Shown one piece after another: positions 34,814-41,746 of a stretch of 61,552 nucleotides of DNA (position 1 is the stretch's first letter; each line of letters begins with the position of its first letter). The notes under the pieces are model-generated. The model was given only the letters and a program-made list of their open reading frames with translations. It did not search any database and had not been told where the DNA came from. Origin of the DNA: an uncultured Bacteroidales bacterium. GTDB taxonomy: Bacteria > Bacteroidota > Bacteroidia > Bacteroidales > Paludibacteraceae. The stretch is taken from contig CACXCA010000045.1 in assembly GCA_902766045.1 (NCBI GenBank), forward strand, positions 1 to 61,552. Direction: 5' to 3'. The position numbers were made by a program, and so were the translations under genes.

Positions 34814-36709
34814 CTACATCAGTTCCAACTTGTTCGATCTTCCATTTAAGGTTACCTTGCCACCCATCGCTTTCAAATCAGCCTTACTATTTAGTGACAA
34901 CTTGTTGTTTGTCTGAATTTCAAGCTTACCATCAGCCTTGACAGAATACTTGTCTGATTCCACAGAGACATCACCATCTGCCTTCATTTGCAACTTGCCT
35001 TCAGACTGAATCTCCATATTATCACTGGACTTCACCTTCAACTTGTCATCCACTTCCAATTCAAATTTTCCATCGTTTTTCACAGTAGATTTTTTGCCCA
35101 CATGGGTTTCCATATCATTCTCAACATCGATCTTCAAATCCTTTGCTTTTAACGACAGTGTTTCTGCAGCTGTAATAGAAATATTTTTCTCAGCTGATAT
35201 GTCAATATTATTATCCTTGGTATTCAAGAAAATCTTATTCCCATTCTTATCCGAAATGGTAATACCCAATTCACCACTGTCATCATTAAACACAATCTGG
35301 TGTCCACTCTTTGTTATAATGCTGTGGATTTTATTGTCTTTATCTCCTCCTTGTCCGCTGTTTCCAGTAAACATGCTACCCATCACATACGGACGAGAGG
35401 GGTCGCCATACTCGAAGCCAATCATCACCTGGTCTCCGACCTCTGGCACAAACACCAAACCTCGATTCTTCATGTTGCTTCCTCCTGCATCGGGACTCTG
35501 CACGCGGATCCAGTTGGTGTTCTTACTCAAGCGCTTCTGCCAGTCAAACTGCACCTGAACCCGTCCGATATTCTTCGGATCGGAGTTGTCACTCACTGTC
35601 GCCACCTCGGGATAGGCCTTCACCCTGTCTAAGAACTGCTGGGTGACATACTCATGTCCCTCTGGCGTCGCCATGAAATGATTGCTGTAATTACCAGCCT
35701 TGTTCACCCTGTGCACAATGCTCACGATACGGTAACGTCCCATCGAATCCACCTTCATCTCAGACGGGAAGCTGACCTCCACCACGCAACCCAACTTAAT
35801 GCGGCACGTGCGTGTCTCTCCCTCTATATTAAGCATTCCACCCTCAATGGTGCGTTGTTTGTTATCGGCATACGACATCAGATAACCCTTGTCCGTCAGC
35901 GGTGAGCCGGAAGCAACCAGCTCCCCTTCCTCATAGAGTCGTTCGGAGGCTTTCGCCACGTCTCCCAACATTCCATTCAGGGAAGCCTTGCTGGCATTCA
36001 CGCTATCCGTCGTGTCGTTCAATACAAAATATTCGTAGGCCGATACTTTATGCGGCAGGATGGACGCATGGGTACGAAGACTAAAGATATCCTGTTCATA
36101 GACCAGTGTCTCCTCCCCACAATTACCTGGCTTGCCAAACCACAATTTCTTGCCGTCATAGAAAAATAGTTCGTTGTATGTGCTGGAGAGGCGGTTCAAG
36201 AAACCGAACACGCTCTCCTTGTAACGCATCACATACGGAACGACCCCATCAAACCGTGGCTGGCACTCCAAGGATATTCCCGTTGGTGAAACCACCTCCG
36301 AGACAATATCTTTCAGCGTACTATCCACAAAACTATCCATGCCCAAAGCTCCGTTCAGCCTCATCACATCCCCTTCGCCGATGAAATGAACCCGATTGCT
36401 CCTGTGGTTGTAATACTCGTAGTCAGGCTCACTCTCCCAGGCATCAATGCGGACATCCGTCACATATCCTGAGAACTCATACGTTTCGCCTGTGGATTGA
36501 TGTTCAAAATGTATCAGCACACGGGCGCCGACATTCGATACCAACTTCTGCGGAGTAGTCTTCCACATCTCATCTTGCGACATGAACTCTTGCACCACAT
36601 CGAAGCGATGACATGAATTCATACTTTGCTCCAACGTTAGAGATTCGAATGGAACCTCCTCTCCGTCGAGTCTCACCTTCGGCCTTACCGGATTTAAATT
36701 TTGCGACAT
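34814..36709 (-). CDS. vgrG: T6SS spike protein VgrG (copy 2)
   Basis: A 631-residue VgrG/TssI, 21 nt downstream of tssC and thus joined to the core operon. The gp27-like and gp5-OB regions nearly repeat copy 1 (SQNLNPVRPKVRLDGEEVP, WIRVQSPDAGGSN, VFVPEVGDQVMIGFEYGDP). The C-terminal needle from about residue 480 is a different set of short repeats (KFELEVDDKLKVKSSDN, QMKADGDVSVESDK, KLEIQTNNKLSLNS), ending GKVTLNGRSNKLELM. The distinct needle should set which PAAR effector is accepted, here the 1493-aa protein downstream. Confidence 0.95.
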   Translation of the reverse strand: MSQNLNPVRPKVRLDGEEVPFESLTLEQSMNSCHRFDVVQEFMSQDEMWKTTPQKLVSNVGARVLIHFEHQSTGETYEFSGYVTDVRIDAWESEPDYEYYNHRSNRVHFIGEGDVMRLNGALGMDSFVDSTLKDIVSEVVSPTGISLECQPRFDGVVPYVMRYKESVFGFLNRLSSTYNELFFYDGKKLWFGKPGNCGEETLVYEQDIFSLRTHASILPHKVSAYEYFVLNDTTDSVNASKASLNGMLGDVAKASERLYEEGELVASGSPLTDKGYLMSYADNKQRTIEGGMLNIEGETRTCRIKLGCVVEVSFPSEMKVDSMGRYRIVSIVHRVNKAGNYSNHFMATPEGHEYVTQQFLDRVKAYPEVATVSDNSDPKNIGRVQVQFDWQKRLSKNTNWIRVQSPDAGGSNMKNRGLVFVPEVGDQVMIGFEYGDPSRPYVMGSMFTGNSGQGGDKDNKIHSIITKSGHQIVFNDDSGELGITISDKNGNKIFLNTKDNNIDISAEKNISITAAETLSLKAKDLKIDVENDMETHVGKKSTVKNDGKFELEVDDKLKVKSSDNMEIQSEGKLQMKADGDVSVESDKYSVKADGKLEIQTNNKLSLNSKADLKAMGGKVTLNGRSNKLELM

Positions 36710-36730
36710 GTTGTATTTTAACTATTCAAA

Positions 36731-38104
36731 TTAACTTTGAGCGTATTCACTATTCCACTCAGCCTCATCATTTCCTTTCGTACCATCCAATTTGATAACG
36801 AAGCTTTTTGCTGGGAAATAAGGAGTGATATGGATGTCCAAATAAACTCTATCCTTTTGATTTGGATCTTGCTCCAAACGCATGATCTTAGAGCGTTCGA
36901 TCAACTTATCTGGTCCTTGAATACCATCCAAGAACTTAACGATTTGAGTACGTAAGTCACGTTCAGTCTTACCACTCCAGTTCTCAAATGAGCGACGGTT
37001 CAAGAAGTCGAACAACACTTTTGTAACATAGTCGAACACACGAACGACGGAGTACGTCTGCAGACCCAAGTTATCACCGTTGAACAATGTTTTAGCAGAG
37101 AAGGCCATCACCTTACCATACTCGTTGACCATAGGAACCAAGCCCATAGACTCCAACTGAGATATCTCGCTCTTACGAAGAGGGAATGCAACTGATTCCA
37201 CCTCATTCAAACCACCATATTTCTTACCAGCGGTTACCTGAGACATCAAGGTAGTGTAAACCTTTCCAGCCAATGCAGCAGCAGGAGAAACACGAAGGTC
37301 ATCTTCCTCGCCCAATTCCTTGTAAGCAGGACGTCCTACCAACCAGTTACAGCACATTACTGTATTACTCTTATAGGTATCGCCACCAGCGTGATCAGCA
37401 GAAGTGAATAGATCCACAACATCATCTGGATTATCCAAATCAGCGAAGTCGGTAAAGAGCATTACCTTATTAGCATTAGCTATTTTAGACCATTTATCGA
37501 GGACCATGTTAGAACCAAGATAACCTGGGAGGACTAACAAACCGTAGTTATTACGGAGGTCAAGACGGTCATAGTTTTGTTTAAGTTCTTCAGCCACATA
37601 ATCGATGAAACGGCTGTTATCAAGGTCGGTTAATTGTTCCATTGCAGCATTAACCACCGTGATGTTACTCAATTTAGCTTCTTCCGTGTTCTTATAGAAC
37701 AATTGGATAGCGCGATAAGACTTTTCCAAATCGCGAACAGCCTCTACAGCAGCCAATTGATTTTTAAACAATAGTTGTCCGACCGTAGCCACTTTTGACT
37801 CACATTTTTCGACCATGCTAGGGATGTTGTTGCTATTAGTGAGCAAGTCGATCCATAGGTCAATTTTATTAGCCAATTCTCTACGTTCATTTTTCTTTTG
37901 TTCATCATAGAGGAACATTTTCTTTCTAGCCTTACGTTCAGGGTTCATGTTTTGGATGCCATCAATAGCTGTTTCCAAGAAAGCGAATCCACCGAACTTA
38001 GCCAACGAGGCCATCGCAGCCTCAAATGATTTACCTGCAGAGCCTTTTTCTTTCAGTTCAGGAGAAGCCTGTTCCGATTGTTGCATTTCAACGTTATCTG
38101 CCAT
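36731..38104 (-). CDS. tssC: T6SS contractile sheath large subunit TssC
   Basis: A 457-residue sheath protein of the Bacteroidetes TssC type. It begins with a flexible acidic tail (ADNVEMQQSEQASPELKE). Family hallmarks include FGGFAFLETAIDGIQN, DNSRFIDYVAEELKQNYDR, LLVLPGYLGSNMVLDKW and the C-terminal FVIKLDGTKG strand region. With TssB it forms the sheath around the Hcp tube; contraction drives the spike outward. It is 13 nt downstream of tssB and directly precedes vgrG2. Confidence 0.95.
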   Translation of the reverse strand: MADNVEMQQSEQASPELKEKGSAGKSFEAAMASLAKFGGFAFLETAIDGIQNMNPERKARKKMFLYDEQKKNERRELANKIDLWIDLLTNSNNIPSMVEKCESKVATVGQLLFKNQLAAVEAVRDLEKSYRAIQLFYKNTEEAKLSNITVVNAAMEQLTDLDNSRFIDYVAEELKQNYDRLDLRNNYGLLVLPGYLGSNMVLDKWSKIANANKVMLFTDFADLDNPDDVVDLFTSADHAGGDTYKSNTVMCCNWLVGRPAYKELGEEDDLRVSPAAALAGKVYTTLMSQVTAGKKYGGLNEVESVAFPLRKSEISQLESMGLVPMVNEYGKVMAFSAKTLFNGDNLGLQTYSVVRVFDYVTKVLFDFLNRRSFENWSGKTERDLRTQIVKFLDGIQGPDKLIERSKIMRLEQDPNQKDRVYLDIHITPYFPAKSFVIKLDGTKGNDEAEWNSEYAQS

Positions 38105-38117
38105 AATTGAGTATATA

Positions 38118-38573
38118 TTAAATTCCAGTTTCTTTTAATTCTTCTCTAAGTTTCGTAAGGGCTTCGATCATACCCTGACGAGCATCTTCGTTTTCCAAAG
38201 CTTTTTGGAGGACTTTGTTGGTACGGAGTTGCTTAACCAATTTTTCATAAAACACCTGTTGAACAGAAAGGTTATTTAAGAAATTACTGTTTTCTGTCAT
38301 TTTTTTCACTTGGAAATCAGCCGTACTAGCGAAGCGGAAGTTTTCCTTAACAGTCTCACCTTCAGCGGTTTCGAATTCGACATCCACATTAGGTTGATAA
38401 TGATTATAGACATCTTCGATCGTTTTCAATCCCTCAATAGCTTCGGGGCTGATGGGATCATCGGCCGTTAGTTTACCAACGAACAAAGTTCGGTTCTGGG
38501 GAATATTACCAATAGCTTCTGAAGCCTCAACTGGTTTTTCATTTCCACCAATTTCATAATTTAAAATTCCCAT
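38118..38573 (-). CDS. tssB: T6SS contractile sheath small subunit TssB
   Basis: A 151-residue TssB. It starts MGILNYEIGGNEKPVEA, has LFVGKLTADDPISPEAIEGLKTIEDVYNHY (read in two parts) and FRFASTADFQVKKM, and ends in a coiled-coil-like helix (LTKLREELKE). Such phage sheath-like subunits assemble with TssC and are disassembled by ClpV. It lies 80 nt downstream of hcp1 behind a strong hairpin. Confidence 0.94.
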   Translation of the reverse strand: MGILNYEIGGNEKPVEASEAIGNIPQNRTLFVGKLTADDPISPEAIEGLKTIEDVYNHYQPNVDVEFETAEGETVKENFRFASTADFQVKKMTENSNFLNNLSVQQVFYEKLVKQLRTNKVLQKALENEDARQGMIEALTKLREELKETGI

Positions 38574-38609
38574 TTCGTTTTATATTTAGAATTTAACAAT
38601 CGAAAAGGA

Positions 38610-38633
38610 GGAAGAAGTCAGAAGACTTCTTCC
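38610..38633 (-). promoter_or_regulatory. Strong hairpin between hcp1 and tssB
   Basis: Perfect 10-bp stem (GGAAGAAGTC / GACTTCTTCC, loop of 4). On the transcribed strand it is followed by TCCTTTTCG, not a full U tract. It probably lowers read-through into tssB-tssC or protects the 3' end of hcp mRNA, giving more Hcp than sheath. Confidence 0.7.
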
Positions 38634-38653
38634 ACTTTTTTTTACTGATTCAA

Positions 38654-39046
38654 TTAAGCTTTAGGCCAGTTCTCTTCGTACTCTGCACCACCGATCTTAA
38701 TGATTTGAGCAGAGATAGTAACGCTGATAGACATTGGAGCGCTACCAACGATGTTGATACCTTCAGAGAATTCGATGATATAAGCGTTCTCGAAAGTAAG
38801 CTCTTTCATCTTAGACTCTTCGTCGCCTTTTTTGAACACGATGCTACCGTTGAAAGGTTTGAATTGGTTAACCATAGTTTCCAAGATAGTAGTGTCTTCT
38901 GTTGATTCAACACGAACAGTGATACGACCACCATAGATGTTAGAAGAAGGACGACCCTTAGAATCAACATCACGTCTCAAAGAATAATTGCAGTCAAGTA
39001 CGTCGTACTCTTTACCGCCTAAATTTAAAGTGGATCTAAATGCCAT
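38654..39046 (-). CDS. hcp: T6SS tube protein Hcp (TssD), main copy
   Basis: A 130-residue Bacteroidetes-type Hcp/TssD starting MAFRSTLNLGGKEYDVLDC and ending GAEYEENWPKA. The beta-barrel pattern includes RDVDSKGRPSSNIYGGRI and NAYIIEFSEGINI. Hexameric rings stack into the inner tube. It leads the hcp1-tssB-tssC-vgrG2 block and has its own -7 box (39072-39079) behind a terminator. The very low divergence from the family core suggests this is the structural tube protein; the other two copies are much more divergent. Confidence 0.95.
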   Translation of the reverse strand: MAFRSTLNLGGKEYDVLDCNYSLRRDVDSKGRPSSNIYGGRITVRVESTEDTTILETMVNQFKPFNGSIVFKKGDEESKMKELTFENAYIIEFSEGINIVGSAPMSISVTISAQIIKIGGAEYEENWPKA

Positions 39047-39071
39047 GACTTTAAAAATTTTAAAAAGTTAA

Positions 39072-39079
39072 CAAAAATA
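39072..39079 (-). promoter_or_regulatory. Possible -7 box for hcp1
   Basis: Minus strand TATTTTTG, 25 nt before the hcp1 ATG. The upstream -33 region (ATTG at 39103-39106) is too far and imperfect. The 295-nt gap to the next gene also holds the terminator at 39114-39144 and otherwise nothing I can identify. Confidence 0.45.
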
Positions 39080-39113
39080 ATTAATTAGTTATATATTCCC
39101 ATCAATTTTATTG

Positions 39114-39144
39114 AAAAAAAAACCTCAATCCTGTCAATGGGGTT
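39114..39144 (-). terminator. Probable terminator between the cargo pair and hcp1
   Basis: Minus strand: AACC-CA / TG-GGTT stem with one mismatch and a 10-nt loop, followed by nine Ts. It lies about 200 nt after the 195-aa membrane gene and just upstream of the hcp1 promoter box. Confidence 0.5.
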
Positions 39145-39341
39145 GTTATATACTCAATTTGTTGTTCAACGTTCTCATTAACTATTGAATATTTATCTTC
39201 TAAACTATCAACGAAATTCTCTTGAATATATTGTATTTTGAGAAATCAATGACACGTTTTGAAAAGTTTTTAAAATTAATAAAAAAAATTAATTTATTAG
39301 CTATATTTTCATTGTTATTTTACAAAATGACACATTCTTTT

Positions 39342-39929
39342 TTATTGAGATGAATTTGTATTGTTTTGTTGCCGAAGTTCTTCCAAGCCTTTTAAAATTT
39401 CCGTTTCGGTTAATTTATCTGGCAAGTATTCTTCCTTTTTTGTCTCATCTATCATTTCTGTTGTTTCCTTCTGTTTGACATTCCCCAAATATTCGTATTT
39501 TGAAAGAAGAATTGAAAGAATATAAAACGGACCTATTATGAAAGCCAAAAACAATATCAGTTTAATCAATTTTGGTATTTTGTTATATATGCATTGCCAC
39601 CATTTCGGGAATTTATAATTATTTTTTTTCAGCATATTTTCCATGCATCCCCATAAAATCACATAAGGAATACATACAATAAAAATCATTATTACTCCGT
39701 GTTTATCTATAAAAGAGAAAGCCAAACCAGCAAACGAGAATCCCGTTGATAGATATTGGCATCCATCTATACACATAGTATTAACAATCGTGAGCAAAAC
39801 AGCTACTAGGCAAGCGGTATTAACCGAATTTTTTTCGATGTTTTGATCTATAATCCGCCAATGCCTAATAGGTGATAATACTGTCATACAAAAAGAAAAT
39901 ACGCAATTAAATATAAATAAACAAATCAT
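39342..39929 (-). CDS. Multi-pass membrane protein, candidate immunity for the Hcp-linked cargo
   Basis: A 195-residue protein with about four membrane segments (near residues 1-17, 38-55, 75-97 and 118-142) and a soluble acidic C-terminal tail (KKEEYLPDKLTETEILKGLEEL). No known family. It starts 53 nt after the 302-aa putative pore-forming protein. Inner-membrane immunity proteins with a few helices are typical partners of pore-forming toxins, so I infer that role. The start codon is uncertain; the first residues are themselves hydrophobic. Confidence 0.5.
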   Translation of the reverse strand: MICLFIFNCVFSFCMTVLSPIRHWRIIDQNIEKNSVNTACLVAVLLTIVNTMCIDGCQYLSTGFSFAGLAFSFIDKHGVIMIFIVCIPYVILWGCMENMLKKNNYKFPKWWQCIYNKIPKLIKLILFLAFIIGPFYILSILLSKYEYLGNVKQKETTEMIDETKKEEYLPDKLTETEILKGLEELRQQNNTNSSQ

Positions 39930-39981
39930 CCTTTACTAATAATAGCTCAAAAACATCAAATATGTTTTACTAAGGGAAATT

Positions 39982-40890
39982 TCACCACCCCAACAGCACA
40001 TCATCCCCACCCAATAACTTGTCAGAGAATACTTCCGAAAATGAAGATTGTCCTTCAGAATAAATTGCAGCGCCAATTTCTGCAGCAATAAAAACTGTCG
40101 CAACAACAAGACCAGCAAGAGGACAACAAAATGAAGCAACAAGACCAACCGTAGCAATTATAGTTTGTATCACATCACTTTTTTTAATAGCTCTATTAGA
40201 AAGTACATTATATCCTATGACAACAAAAGCAGCAAAGCTTAAACGTTTCCCCCATTTAGATGACAAATCGACAATTTTTTCTGCCCTTACTTTATCCATA
40301 TATAGCCATCTAGAGAATGGCACTTTAACATAATTTATGTTTTTAGACAGAGGCTCAGATTTCAATACCGCTCCATATCTACAATTTTTAACCGCATTGT
40401 CTATAGAATTTTTAAATGCAGTTGCTGTGATTGAAGTTGCCGTAGAAAGTGTTGATATCGCATTAGACGAAATATCCTCTTTATATCTTTTCATCACATA
40501 AGACAACTTAGCAGTAAGGCCTCGTAATATCCTTTGATATTCTAATTCTTTACCTTTTATCTCTATTATTTCCTTGTCTTCTACATTATTAGCTTTAATA
40601 GCATCTCTTTTGACTTCTATATTATATCTAAACGAATCATTTTTTTGAACTATTTTTTCTTCTTCTTTTCGCGCTTCTTCTCTTTCTTTTTCTAATTGCT
40701 TTTGAATTCTTCTTGCTTCTTCCTCAAGGTCTAACGTTTGTGTGTACGAATCCATATGATAGTCAACGTAATCCCACCTTGCGAAACCAAGTTCATTAAC
40801 ATAACCATTAAACGGAATACCAACTTGCATATAAGTTGTAAATGTATCAATACTAATAGTTTCCAGGTCAACCCCTAAATTTTCTGCCAT
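39982..40890 (-). CDS. Candidate Hcp-delivered pore-forming effector
   Basis: A 302-residue protein without a signal peptide. The N-terminal 55 residues are polar. A long charged coiled coil follows (about 55-130, EEEARRIQKQLEKEREEARK). Near 215-275 is a hydrophobic hairpin rich in Ala/Gly/Val (QTIIATVGLVASFCCPLAG, LVVATVFIAAEIGAAI), like colicin-type pore formers. It lies 3 nt after a divergent Hcp, inside the T6SS operon, and is followed by a multi-pass membrane protein. By position and build it is a candidate T6SS cargo; no known family was recognised. Confidence 0.55.
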   Translation of the reverse strand: MAENLGVDLETISIDTFTTYMQVGIPFNGYVNELGFARWDYVDYHMDSYTQTLDLEEEARRIQKQLEKEREEARKEEEKIVQKNDSFRYNIEVKRDAIKANNVEDKEIIEIKGKELEYQRILRGLTAKLSYVMKRYKEDISSNAISTLSTATSITATAFKNSIDNAVKNCRYGAVLKSEPLSKNINYVKVPFSRWLYMDKVRAEKIVDLSSKWGKRLSFAAFVVIGYNVLSNRAIKKSDVIQTIIATVGLVASFCCPLAGLVVATVFIAAEIGAAIYSEGQSSFSEVFSDKLLGGDDVLLGW

Positions 40891-40893
40891 AAT

Positions 40894-41313
40894 CTACTCC
40901 CTCCAATTATTAAACAAAGAAACTCCATTAAAACTTACTTCTTTGGGAGAAATAAGGAGCGAAACAATAACACCAGTTCCATGTGTCACCTGCTGAGAAA
41001 GCTTCACACAAGCGGCTTCCGTAAAAACAATTTTCAAAGGCGCTGTTCCTGTCTGATTCTTAAATACAATTTCTCCTGATTGTTTCATCCATCGACTAGA
41101 TGCCCATTGTAATAACATTTTATCTGGAATTTGTGAAAGAATCAATTCCAACTTAGCACCTTTTGCCTCCCCTTGTGGTTCTCCTTTATGATCGACAGCT
41201 TGTGTTATATTTGTTTTAAAACTCATCAAACTATATGTTTTACCAAAAAGACTTAATTCAGCGGAGACATTACCATCCGGTTGAGAAAACAAAGAACTAA
41301 CATCTATTTTCAT
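40894..41313 (-). CDS. Divergent Hcp-like protein (TssD paralogue)
   Basis: A 139-residue Hcp-fold protein starting KIDVSSLFSQPDGNVSAELSL, with AVDHKGEPQGEAKGAKLEL matching the RDVDSKGRPSS position of hcp1, and ending GVSLFNNWRE, like the EENWPKA end. It is strongly diverged from hcp1 and sits 20 nt after another divergent copy and 3 nt before a candidate effector. Extra Hcp copies in T6SSiii loci are thought to carry specific cargo within the ring. Confidence 0.8.
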   Translation of the reverse strand: MKIDVSSLFSQPDGNVSAELSLFGKTYSLMSFKTNITQAVDHKGEPQGEAKGAKLELILSQIPDKMLLQWASSRWMKQSGEIVFKNQTGTAPLKIVFTEAACVKLSQQVTHGTGVIVSLLISPKEVSFNGVSLFNNWRE

Positions 41314-41333
41314 AATTTCAAACGATCAATTTA

Positions 41334-41741
41334 TTAAACATTTTGCCATCCATTTTCGACAATTGTCTCCCCTACAGTAATTTTTTTAGCCATAATGGTA
41401 ATTGTTGTCAAACAATAAGACGTTCCCATCTCACTATAACTAATATCCATATCAACACATGCAGCTGTTGAAAAACTCAACTTTTGCAGTACCGATTCGT
41501 CTTCACTATATATGGCAATATTCCCATCTTTATATTTTCTGGAATTCATCATCCATTCAAGCATCTCTAATGTAGGCAAATTAGCAAATGAGAATCGTAT
41601 CGAACCTGCATATACCTCTCCATTGGGTTTTCCCACATCATCAATTGCTTGAAAGAACCCATAAGAAAAATTTTCAAGTTCTACATTCTGAGAATTCATT
41701 AACCCCAGTTGTAATACCGTTTTATACCCAAACATGCTCAT
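41334..41741 (-). CDS. Divergent Hcp-like protein (TssD paralogue)
   Basis: A 135-residue Hcp-fold protein (MSMFGYKTVLQLG ... QAIDDVGKPNGEVYAGSI ... VENGWQNV). It lies 5 nt downstream of clpV and 20 nt upstream of the second divergent Hcp. Two ATGs (41741, 41735) could start it. The pattern of a GKPNGEVYAG-type loop and a NGW end marks it as a TssD paralogue. Whether it joins the tube or only mixes in at the tip is unknown. Confidence 0.8.
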   Translation of the reverse strand: MSMFGYKTVLQLGLMNSQNVELENFSYGFFQAIDDVGKPNGEVYAGSIRFSFANLPTLEMLEWMMNSRKYKDGNIAIYSEDESVLQKLSFSTAACVDMDISYSEMGTSYCLTTITIMAKKITVGETIVENGWQNV

Positions 41742-41746
41742 CTTTC

